From contig NZ_WESE01000002.1 in assembly GCF_009184895.1 (NCBI RefSeq), positions 186,001 through 250,000 of the forward strand: a DNA stretch of 64,000 nt, written 5' to 3'. This DNA comes from Nostocoides sp. F2B08 (lineage in GTDB: Bacteria > Actinomycetota > Actinomycetes > Actinomycetales > Dermatophilaceae). Numbering within the stretch: position 1 is the first letter of the stretch; each line of letters begins with the position of its first letter. A program made the position numbers and the translations under genes. The notes under the pieces were generated by a model, which saw nothing but the letters and a program-made list of their open reading frames with translations, did not search any database and had not been told where the DNA came from. Positions 45,956 to 53,183 of this stretch are shown piece after piece.

Positions 45956-45985
45956 CCACCCGCTTCGGGTGGCCACTTCGGTGGC
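45956..45985 (-). promoter_or_regulatory. Tandem hairpins upstream of the GltS-like gene
   Basis: CCACCCG-CTT-CGGGTGG (45956-45972) is followed by GCCAC-TTCG-GTGGC (45972-45985), the second with the stable UUCG-type loop. They lie 35-65 nt upstream of the start codon, in the probable 5' leader. They may control the mRNA or end transcription from upstream. Confidence 0.45.
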
Positions 45986-46216
45986 GCGAGCATCGTGCCG
46001 GCGGCGACTCGGTAGCTGACTCGGTAGCCGCTGTCTCGCGGTCGCAGTGCGCCCACGGCGCGGCGTCGGAGGGGTGACGCCGAGCAGGTCGGCGAGCCGC
46101 GGCGACAGCTGCCAGAGGACCGGACCCAGCCGGGAGCCGAGGGCGAGCGGACCCGAGGACGGTATGCGATGGGCCCGACCAGTGCCGCCGCAAGGCAGCC
46201 GATCTAGAGTTGGGGG

Positions 46217-46855
46217 ATGACCGAGCAGCCTGAGAAGACGGAGCAGCCTGAGAAGAAGGAGCAGCCTGAGAAGAAGGACGAGCAGAGCACATCGGGCGTC
46301 GCCGCCAGCGACGGGGACCGGATCGTCGTCGTCACGCCGGGGGGAATGGGTGTGGCCGAGCACGGGTCCGGTGAGCGTGACGGGGACGAGTCCGAGCGGC
46401 GAGGGCCGACCGATCTAGTCGAGCAGCCGGCGAAGGTCATGCGGATCGGGTCGATGGTCAAGTCCCTCCTCGAGGAGGTCCGCAACGCACCGCTCGACGA
46501 GGCCGGCCGCGCCCACCTCGCCCAGGTGCACGAGCGCTCGATCGCCGAGCTCAAGGACGGCCTGGCGCCCGAGCTGGTCGAGGAGCTTGACCGGATCGCC
46601 CTGCCGTTCGGCGACGGCAACCCCAGCGATGCCGAGCTGCGGATCGCCCAGGCTCAGCTCGTCGGCTGGCTCGAGGGTCTCTTCCACGGCATCCAGACGG
46701 CCTTGGTCGCACAACAGATGGCGGCCCAGGCGCAGCTGCAGCAGATGCGCCAGCTGCCGCCGGGGATGCATCCGGGGCAGGACGGACAGCGCGAGCCCCA
46801 CAAGGGCGGTCCCCGGACGCCGCCCTCCAACGAGGGCACCGGCCAGTACCTGTAG
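46217..46855 (+). CDS. bpa: Bacterial proteasome activator
   Basis: This 212-residue protein is a Bpa/PafE-type ring activator. The core (VMRIGSMVKSLLEEVRNAPL, QVHERSIAELKDGLAPELVEEL, QAQLVGWLEGLFHGIQTALV) is the four-helix DUF2587 fold, and the last residues GQYL are the motif that opens the 20S proteasome gate. Bpa works without ATP to deliver unfolded proteins such as HspR. The N-terminus has four imperfect EQPEK repeats, an unusual flexible extension of about 40 residues. Its presence implies prcBA genes elsewhere in the genome. It is followed by the IS5 element. Confidence 0.95.
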   Translation: MTEQPEKTEQPEKKEQPEKKDEQSTSGVAASDGDRIVVVTPGGMGVAEHGSGERDGDESERRGPTDLVEQPAKVMRIGSMVKSLLEEVRNAPLDEAGRAHLAQVHERSIAELKDGLAPELVEELDRIALPFGDGNPSDAELRIAQAQLVGWLEGLFHGIQTALVAQQMAAQAQLQQMRQLPPGMHPGQDGQREPHKGGPRTPPSNEGTGQYL

Positions 46856-46870
46856 CCGACGAGACCTCTA

Positions 46871-47815
46871 GGGCGTGTTGATCAAGGGGTTCGGGGTGTT
46901 GGTCGGCCAGTGTTGACCGTGTGACGCGTCGCGAGATCCCTGATGAGGTGTGGGCTGTGCTGGAGCCGATGCTGCCGGCGAGCAAGACGGCGGGGCGGCC
47001 GTGGACGGATCACCGTGGCGCGCTCGAGGGCATGGTGTGGAAGTACCGCACCGGGGCGCCGTGGCGGGATGTGCCGGAGCGGTTCGGGAAGTGGAACTCG
47101 ATCTACAAGAGGTTCAACCGGTGGGCCGGCGACGGCACCTGGGAGGCACTGCTGGCCGAGGTGCACAAGCTCGCCGACGCCTCCGGGGAGGTCGAGTGGG
47201 TGGTCGCCATCGACTCCACGATCGCGCGGGTGCATCAGCACGGTGCGACCCTGGCGCGAGGCACGGGGGGCGGAGTCGAATCACAAGAATCCGCCGTGGT
47301 GGGAGCCGCCTGACCATGGGATCGGCCGCTCCCGAGGCGGCCTGACCTGCAAGGTCCACCTGGTCGCGGACGGCAAGGGCAGGCCGTTGTCGTGGGCGGT
47401 GACGGCCGGCAACATCAACGACACCACCATGTTGAGCACCGTCCTGGACGGCATCCGCGTCCCGCGCCTGGGTCCGGGCCGGCCGAGGACCCGCCCGGAT
47501 CGGGTGCTGGCCGACAAGGGCTACCCGTCCAAGGCGAACCGGGCCTGGCTGCGCGCCCGCGGGATCGCCGCGACGATCCCGGAGCGGGAGGACCAGATCG
47601 CGCACCGGGCCAAGAGGCCCGGCCGCCCGATCGACTTCGGCGCCGAGCAGCAGCAGCGCTACCGCGCCCGTAACGTCGTCGAACGCTGCTTCAACAAGCT
47701 CAAGCAGTGGCGCGGGATCGCGATGCGCACCGACAAACTCGCCCGCAACTACCGAGCCGCGATCGCCCTGGCCGCCACCCTGATCTGGCTACGCAGCACC
47801 TTGATCAACACGGCC
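46871..47815 (+). mobile_element. IS5-family insertion sequence, 945 bp
   Basis: The ends GGGCGTGTTGATCAAGG and CCTTGATCAACACGGCC are imperfect terminal inverted repeats (one mismatch in 17). The element is flanked by the direct repeat TA at 46869-46870 and 47816-47817, the target duplication typical of this family. It lies between bpa and the FAD/Fe-S oxidoreductase gene. Its right end is read as part of a stop codon in both flanking frames. Confidence 0.88.
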
Positions 47816-47818
47816 TAG
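46921..47818 (+). CDS. IS5-family transposase in two frames
   Basis: The first frame (46921-47313, GTG start) encodes the N-terminal part with IPDEVWAVLEPMLP, GAPWRDVPERFGKWNSIYKR and the first catalytic Asp in VAIDSTIARVHQHG. The second frame (ending at 47818) carries EPPDHGIGRSRGGLTCKVHL, the second Asp in VLADKGYPS, and the final Glu in RNVVERCFNKLKQWRG. A +1 change of frame is needed between 47265 (a run of six G) and 47313. Many IS5 relatives use programmed frameshifting, so the element may be active; simple decay is the alternative. The stop codon TAG uses the TA target duplication plus a host G. Confidence 0.87.
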
Positions 47819-50586
47819 CCCGCGAGCAGCTCGGCGAGGTGCACGCCCTGGCGGCCGGCGAGGTCTGCCGCCTGGGTGCGGCAGGAGAACCCGTCGGCGA
47901 GCAGCACGGCGTCCGGGTGGGCGCGCAGGGCCGGCAGCAGCTGCTGCTCGGCGACGGCGACCGAAACCTCGTAGTGCCCGGTCTCCATCCCGAAGTTGCC
48001 CGCCATGCCGCAGCACCCGCCCAACCGGACCACCTCGGCCCCGGCGCGCTCCAGGACCGCCTGGTCGGCCGCATACCCCATCACGGCGTGCTGGTGGCAG
48101 TGCGGCTGGGCGATGACCGTCGTCCCCGACAGGTCCGGCGGCGCCCAGTCCGCGAGGCCGTCCAGGAGCTCGGCGAGGGTATGCGTCGCCCGGGCGACCG
48201 CTCGGGCGCTCGCCTCGTCCGCGGTGCCGGTCAGCAGGTCGAGGGCGTCCGACCGCAGGACCGCGGTGCAGGACGGCTCGAGTCCGACGACCGGCACACC
48301 GGCCTCGGCAGCCGGCGCGAGTCGCCTGACGAGGTCGGCGACGCGATTGCGGGCCTCGGCGCGCTGACCGGTCGAGATCCAGGTCAGACCGCAGCAGTCG
48401 CCCTGGTGGGTGAAGGTGACCGACCGACCGGCAGCGGTGAGCAGCTCGGCCGCCGCCTCGGCCACGTGCGGGGCGAACGCCTCGGTGAAGGTGTCGACGA
48501 ACACCACGACCGGCTCGCCCGAGCCGGCCGGTGCCGTGCGCTTCAGCCGCCGCCGTAACGGCACGGGGAGGGAGCGACGTCCGTCGATCCCGGCGAGCCG
48601 AGACGCCCACCCGCTCCCCTGTGCCACGGCGATTCCGGCCCGCGCCACCGGGGACAGCACGCGCGGCGCCGCACCGAGCAGACCCAGCCAGCGCGGGAGC
48701 GCACCGAGCACGTGGTGGCTCATGGGTCGACGTTCTGAGGCATAGCGCTCCTCGAGCGCGAGCGACTTGTAGGTCGCCATGTCGACGCCCGTCGGGCAGT
48801 CCGAGAGGCACCCCTTGCAGGACAGGCACAGCTCGAGTGCGTCGGCGACCGCCGGGTCCGCGACGCCCTGCGGGAGGTGTCCGTCGATGGCGTCCTGGAG
48901 AACGCGAGCGCGCCCGCGCGTGGAGTCGGTCTCCTCACGGGTCGCCAGGTAGGACGGGCACATGACGACACCGGGCCCGGTGTGGTCGGCTCGGCACCGG
49001 CCGACGCCGGTGCACCGGAAGGCGCCGTTCAGACCCTCCCGGTCGGCCGGCTGGAGACGGAGGTCGCGGTCGAGCGGGGCCGGGTCGACGAGGACGCCGG
49101 GGTTGAGCGCGTCGCCGGGGTCGAAGGCGTCCTTGACCGCGGCCATCACCGCCAGCGCGTCGGTCGAGTACATCCGGGTGAGCAGCTCGCTGCGGGCCCG
49201 GCCGTCGCCGTGCTCCCCGCTGAGCGAGCCGCCGTAGGAGACGACGAGGTCGGCTGCCGCCTCGACGAAGGCGCGGTATGCGGTGCTCCCGTCGAGCGGG
49301 ACGTCCACCCGGATGTGCAGGCACCCGTCCCCGAAGTGGCCGTACGGGAGGCCGGTGAGGTCGTGCTCGAGGAGCAGGTCGTCGAAGTCGCGCAGGTAGG
49401 CGCCGAGGCGCTCCGGCGGGACCGCCGCGTCCTCCCAGCCCGCGTGCGCCGGGCGGCCGCGCGGCGAGGTGCTGGACAGGCCCGCCCCGTCCTCGCGGAT
49501 CCGCCACAGTGCCGCCGCGTCGAGCGGGTCCCCGACGACGAGACCGGTGGCGCCGTCGACGGAGTGGATGAGCTCCGCGCCCCGGGCGGCGACCTCGCCG
49601 GGGTCGTCCCCGGCGAGCTCGACGAAGAGCCACGCAGCGCCTTTCGGCAAGGGCGGGACGGCGAGAGGACCGAAGCGGTCCCGCACGACGTCGACGATCC
49701 TGCGGTCGATGCCCTCACACGCGCGCGGCGTCCAGGTCAGCACGGTGGGCACGGCGTCACCGGCCTCGCCGATGGAGCCGAAACCCAGGACGACGAGCAC
49801 GGTGGCGGGCGGATCGGGGACGAGGTCCACGGTGGCGGACGTGAGCAGCCCGAGCGTCCCCTCGCTGCCCGCGACGAACGCCGGGGCGGCGAACCGTTCG
49901 GGGAGGAGGTGCTCCAGCGCATACCCGGACACCTGTCGGCCGAAGCGTCCGCTCTCCGTGCGCACGACACCGATCCGCGCATCGACCGCGCGGCAGGCGG
50001 CCTCCCAGGACGGGTGCAGCGCTCGCACCGTCTGGCGCGGATCCTCGCGCCGGACGGTGACGAGGGAGCCGTCGGCGAGCACCATCGACAGGGCGGCGAG
50101 GGTGTCGCTCGTGCGTCCGTAGCCGAGGGCCCGGGTGCCGCACGCGTTGTTGCCGACCATCCCGCCGATCGTGCAGCGGGAGTGCGACGAGGGGTCCGGG
50201 CCAAAACGCAGCCCCAGCGGTCGCACCCGCCGCTGCAGGCTCGCGTGCACCACTCCGGGCTCGACCGTCGCCGTGCGCGCTTCGACGTCGACGTCCAGGA
50301 TGCGGGTCAGGTGTCGGCTGCAGTCCACGATGACACCGGTCCCGACGGCGTTGCCGGCGATGGAGGTGCCGCCGCCTCGGGCGGTGACGGGCACCCCGAG
50401 CTCCATGCAGGCGGCGAGGACCACGGGGATCTCGTCGACCCCGCGCGGGCGGGCGACGGCCAGTGGCTCGAGGCGGTACAGGGAGGCGTCGCTCGAGTAC
50501 GCCGAGCGCAGCGTGCGGTCGACGCGGACATCGGCCACACCGCGCGCCCGGAGGGCTGCGGCGACCCGGTCAGCGGTGGCGGGCAC
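47815..50586 (-). CDS. FAD-linked and Fe-S-binding oxidoreductase (D-lactate dehydrogenase-like)
   Basis: This 923-residue protein fuses a GlcD-type FAD-binding domain (PVTARGGGTSIAGNAVGTGV, GMVGNNACGTRALGYG, and a C-terminal cap with YGHFGDGCLHIRVD) with Fe-S domains (CLSCKGCLSDCPTGVDMATY) and paired CCG cysteine motifs (GDCCGLTWI, GGCCGMAGNFGMETGHYE). Related proteins oxidise D-lactate, glycolate or other 2-hydroxy acids and pass electrons to quinones. It is the last gene of a four-gene minus-strand unit, 6 nt after the sucrase/ferredoxin-like gene. The stop TAG is formed partly from the IS5 element end. Confidence 0.9.
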   Translation of the reverse strand: MPATADRVAAALRARGVADVRVDRTLRSAYSSDASLYRLEPLAVARPRGVDEIPVVLAACMELGVPVTARGGGTSIAGNAVGTGVIVDCSRHLTRILDVDVEARTATVEPGVVHASLQRRVRPLGLRFGPDPSSHSRCTIGGMVGNNACGTRALGYGRTSDTLAALSMVLADGSLVTVRREDPRQTVRALHPSWEAACRAVDARIGVVRTESGRFGRQVSGYALEHLLPERFAAPAFVAGSEGTLGLLTSATVDLVPDPPATVLVVLGFGSIGEAGDAVPTVLTWTPRACEGIDRRIVDVVRDRFGPLAVPPLPKGAAWLFVELAGDDPGEVAARGAELIHSVDGATGLVVGDPLDAAALWRIREDGAGLSSTSPRGRPAHAGWEDAAVPPERLGAYLRDFDDLLLEHDLTGLPYGHFGDGCLHIRVDVPLDGSTAYRAFVEAAADLVVSYGGSLSGEHGDGRARSELLTRMYSTDALAVMAAVKDAFDPGDALNPGVLVDPAPLDRDLRLQPADREGLNGAFRCTGVGRCRADHTGPGVVMCPSYLATREETDSTRGRARVLQDAIDGHLPQGVADPAVADALELCLSCKGCLSDCPTGVDMATYKSLALEERYASERRPMSHHVLGALPRWLGLLGAAPRVLSPVARAGIAVAQGSGWASRLAGIDGRRSLPVPLRRRLKRTAPAGSGEPVVVFVDTFTEAFAPHVAEAAAELLTAAGRSVTFTHQGDCCGLTWISTGQRAEARNRVADLVRRLAPAAEAGVPVVGLEPSCTAVLRSDALDLLTGTADEASARAVARATHTLAELLDGLADWAPPDLSGTTVIAQPHCHQHAVMGYAADQAVLERAGAEVVRLGGCCGMAGNFGMETGHYEVSVAVAEQQLLPALRAHPDAVLLADGFSCRTQAADLAGRQGVHLAELLAG

Positions 50587-50592
50587 GTCGGC

Positions 50593-51501
50593 TCACCGCA
50601 CGACGTACTCGGCCGCGGTGGTCGGCCGCAGCGCACTGCATGTGAGTCGCTCCGGCTCGCGCCAGTGGCGCTCGACGGTGAGGACGGTATGCGCGGGCAG
50701 GCTCCCGCGTCCGTCGAGCCCGACCTCCCACACCCCGTCGCCGGTGGGGTGTACGCCGGTGACGGCCAGGTCGACGAGGCGGCGTGAGCCGCTCCGCCGG
50801 AGCATCGCGAGCACGGCGGCCTGGGCGGCCGAGTGGTGCACACCCGCGCCGCGGAGGTGATCGAGGTCCACCTCACCGACGAGGTGGCCGGCGACGACGG
50901 ATTCGGCGCCCCCGGCATCGAGCCCGCCGTAGAACACCGAGTCGGGGAGCATGGCGAGGTTGCCGGCGAAGCGGTCGCCGCCGAGGTGACTGCACTCCCA
51001 CACCAGCTCCGGCCACCGGCGAGCGAGCTCCGCCGCAATCGGGCGGCCGCGGACGGCGCAGCAGACGTCGTGCTTGGCATGGGTGCACACGAGCGCCATC
51101 GGCTCAGCCGGGACCATGCGGGCGTCCGCGTCGGCGCGACGGATGTCGACGAGGTCGAGTGCGGCACGTACGTCGTCGTGGGTCGCCCACTGTCCGCGCA
51201 CCCAGGTGCGGTTCACCGAGTCGACGAACCACCAGGACCGGGGCGCTCCGGGGGCCGCCCGGCCGGGCCGGCGCACGAGCATCGGCCGGACCTCCACGGC
51301 CAGGGTCCGCCGGTCGATCTCGGGCCCGAGCTCGTCGCCGAAGATCCGGGTGGCCCTGACCGGCCAGCGCCCTGGGCACTCGAACAACAGCCAGCCGCGG
51401 GCGGGCGGGGCGCTGCCGACGAGAGGGTCCGCACGACCCCGGGCCCGGACGCTGCACGTGTCGGCGCCGAGGCGCGTCACAGGCGTGCGGTCCGAGGTCA
51501 C
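50593..51501 (-). CDS. Sucrase/ferredoxin-like (Apd1-type) protein
   Basis: This 302-residue protein has the sucraseferredoxin pattern, a thioredoxin-like fold that binds a [2Fe-2S] cluster in yeast Apd1 and relatives. The metal-site motif is LVCTHAKHDVCC (Cys139, Cys147, Cys148) with WECSHLGGDRFAGN (Cys170, His172) following. Such proteins could carry electrons between an oxygenase and a reductase. The start overlaps the stop of the JmjC gene by 4 nt (ATGA 51498-51501) and the FAD oxidoreductase gene follows after 6 nt, so the three genes are translated together. Confidence 0.85.
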   Translation of the reverse strand: MTSDRTPVTRLGADTCSVRARGRADPLVGSAPPARGWLLFECPGRWPVRATRIFGDELGPEIDRRTLAVEVRPMLVRRPGRAAPGAPRSWWFVDSVNRTWVRGQWATHDDVRAALDLVDIRRADADARMVPAEPMALVCTHAKHDVCCAVRGRPIAAELARRWPELVWECSHLGGDRFAGNLAMLPDSVFYGGLDAGGAESVVAGHLVGEVDLDHLRGAGVHHSAAQAAVLAMLRRSGSRRLVDLAVTGVHPTGDGVWEVGLDGRGSLPAHTVLTVERHWREPERLTCSALRPTTAAEYVVR

Positions 51502-52706
51502 AACGTCGATGGTATGCAGACGCCCGCACGCAGCAGCCGCTCGGCCAGGTCAGGTGAGACCGTGACCGGCCCCGCGACCTCGAGGAGCTTCTCGACGTCG
51601 GCGAGCTCCGAGCGCTCCAACGGCACGTCGCGGACCCGGGTGACCAGTCGGAGCGGGTCGCGCTCGAGCCGGGGGCGGAGATGGGCGCGCAGCTCGACCC
51701 GTGTGGTCCCCTCGCGTGCCGCGCGAAGCTGTCCGACCGGACCGAGCGGACCGACCCGCTGACCGGCTCGCGCCTTGGCGGCGAGCAGAGCCGCGACCGC
51801 CTCATCGGGTAGCGCGTCGATGGCGGTCACAAGCGCGTCCCGCACGACGCGGGCGTCGTCGCGCCACGTCGTCGCATCGGCCACGTCGACACCGAGGGCC
51901 AGCGAGGAGCGCGCATTCTCGTCGTCGGCCAGACGGCGCAGGGCTGCCGCGGTCAGCTGCTCCGCAATGTGGTGTCGCGTCCACTGGTGGACCCCGATCG
52001 TCAGGTGGATCGACACCTCGCCCATGGCGGTGGCCGAGTGGAGGTACCCCCGCGGGAGGTACAGCACGTCGCCGGGCGACATGACGAACTCGTCGAGCGG
52101 TGGGGCGCCGGCGGCCTCGTCGACCGCGGCGCGGCGCTGGTCCCACGGCTGGTCACGCAACGGCAGCGGCCAGACCGGCTCGCGGATGCGCCACCGCTTC
52201 TCCCCCTCGACCTGGACGACGAAGACGTCGTGCACGTCGTAGTGGTCGCTGAACCCGGTGTTCTGGGGAGGTGTGACGTAGGCGTTGACCTGGCAGGGAT
52301 GGCCGAGGTCGGCGGCCAGGTCCTGGGTGAAGCGCAGGAGTGGCTCGTAGGAGCGGTGCAAGGCTTGGAGCACGAGCGTGGCACCGGCCTCGAAGTGTCG
52401 CCACACGAGGTCGTCGTTGAGCTGGTCGGCGACGGTGGCCCCGACACCGCCACCACTGGTGAACTCCCGGTCGCCGAACGTCCGTCCGTCCTTGGCGACG
52501 CGCAGGAACGGCGCTCGAAGACCGCGCACGCTGACCAGCTCGTCGACGGCGTCACCGGAGAAGAGGTCCCCGACCGGTCCGGCCGTCGCACGCAACGGCC
52601 GGCGTCCCCAGTGGGCCTCGGCGAACTCGGCGACGGAGACGTCGCCGAGGAGACGGGGGAGAGCAGCCGCGGTGTGCGGCTGCTCTCCCGAGAGGGTATG
52701 CGTCAT
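51498..52706 (-). CDS. JmjC/cupin-type Fe(II)/2-oxoglutarate oxygenase
   Basis: This 402-residue protein resembles the ROXA/NO66 family of JmjC hydroxylases, which hydroxylate residues in ribosomal proteins. The iron triad is His155-x-Asp157 in GFSDHYDVHDVF and His223 in GYLHSATA, within the beta-barrel region (LYLPRGYLHSATAMGEVSIH). The N-terminus (WGRRPLRA) and C-terminal winged-helix-like region fit ROX proteins. Its substrate may be the ribosome as in YcfD, or the repeat protein whose gene precedes it by 5 nt. Start ATG at 52706. Confidence 0.87.
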   Translation of the reverse strand: MTHTLSGEQPHTAAALPRLLGDVSVAEFAEAHWGRRPLRATAGPVGDLFSGDAVDELVSVRGLRAPFLRVAKDGRTFGDREFTSGGGVGATVADQLNDDLVWRHFEAGATLVLQALHRSYEPLLRFTQDLAADLGHPCQVNAYVTPPQNTGFSDHYDVHDVFVVQVEGEKRWRIREPVWPLPLRDQPWDQRRAAVDEAAGAPPLDEFVMSPGDVLYLPRGYLHSATAMGEVSIHLTIGVHQWTRHHIAEQLTAAALRRLADDENARSSLALGVDVADATTWRDDARVVRDALVTAIDALPDEAVAALLAAKARAGQRVGPLGPVGQLRAAREGTTRVELRAHLRPRLERDPLRLVTRVRDVPLERSELADVEKLLEVAGPVTVSPDLAERLLRAGVCIPSTL

Positions 52707-52711
52707 GCGGG

Positions 52712-53071
52712 TCAGGCGCTCCCGTCGGCACCACCGTCAGCGCCACCATCTGCCCCACCGTCGGCGCCGCCATCTGCTCCACCGCCTGCGGCTCCACCGT
52801 CGGCCGGGCCGTGGCCGGCCGCGCCGTCAGCGCCGCCATCTGCCCCACCGTCGGCGCCGCCATCTGCTCCACCGCCTGCGGCTCCACCGTCGGCCGGGCC
52901 GTGGCCGGCCGCGTCGTCAGCGCCACCGTCAGCGCCACCGTCGGCGCCGCCATCTGCTCCACCGTCTGCGCCGCCATCTGCCCCACCGTCTGCGCCACCG
53001 CCTGCGGCTCCACCGTCGGCCGGGCCGTGGCCTGGGTTGGTCAGCTCGTCATCTCCGGGACTGGTCGTCAT
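52712..53071 (-). CDS. Gly-Gly-Ala-Asp repeat protein
   Basis: This 119-residue product starts with a short leader (MTTSPGDDELTNP) and is otherwise built from three blocks. Each block opens with GHGPADGGAAG and continues with GGAD units: seven in the first, four in the second, five in the third. It has about 20 Asp, three His, no Cys and no bulky residues, so it is intrinsically disordered. The ATG at 53071 was chosen because GGAGG lies 5 nt upstream. It directly precedes the JmjC oxygenase gene (5 nt), making it a candidate substrate. No family is recognised; an accidental expansion cannot be excluded, but the leader, ribosome site and in-frame repeats argue for a real gene. Confidence 0.6.
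   Translation of the reverse strand: MTTSPGDDELTNPGHGPADGGAAGGGADGGADGGADGGADGGADGGADGGADDAAGHGPADGGAAGGGADGGADGGADGGADGAAGHGPADGGAAGGGADGGADGGADGGADGGADGSA
52734..52913. repeat. Two tandem 90-bp direct repeats
   Basis: 52734-52823 and 52824-52913 are identical over 90 bp except for one base (A at 52746, G at 52836). Each encodes one 30-residue block of the GGAD protein. The near-identity indicates a recent duplication. Smaller 12-bp units inside encode GGAD. Confidence 0.9.
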
Positions 53072-53089
53072 TCGTGCCTCCATCGGATC

Positions 53090-53109
53090 GGTCGGCCTGG
53101 TTGCCGACC
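53090..53109 (-). terminator. Hairpin between the GlgC-like gene and the repeat protein gene
   Basis: GGTCGGC and GCCGACC form a 7-bp stem around CTGGTT. On the minus strand it lies after the GlgC-like stop and about 20 nt before the repeat-gene start. It could end the upstream transcript or be part of the leader of the four-gene unit. Confidence 0.45.
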
Positions 53110-53183
53110 CCCCATGTCTATCGATGTTCGACGTCGGATGCCACCGCTGCGGGTTGGACAATTCGGACGGACGTTTCGGCCGG

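Noticed and set aside
52734-53040. Tandem repeats as a possible CRISPR array
   Set aside because: Repeats are contiguous multiples of 3 and 12 bp encoding GGAD, without unique spacers, and no cas gene is near.
52734-53040. RTX-type calcium-binding repeats
   Set aside because: RTX needs nine-residue GGxGxDxUx units with a hydrophobic position; the GGAD units lack it.
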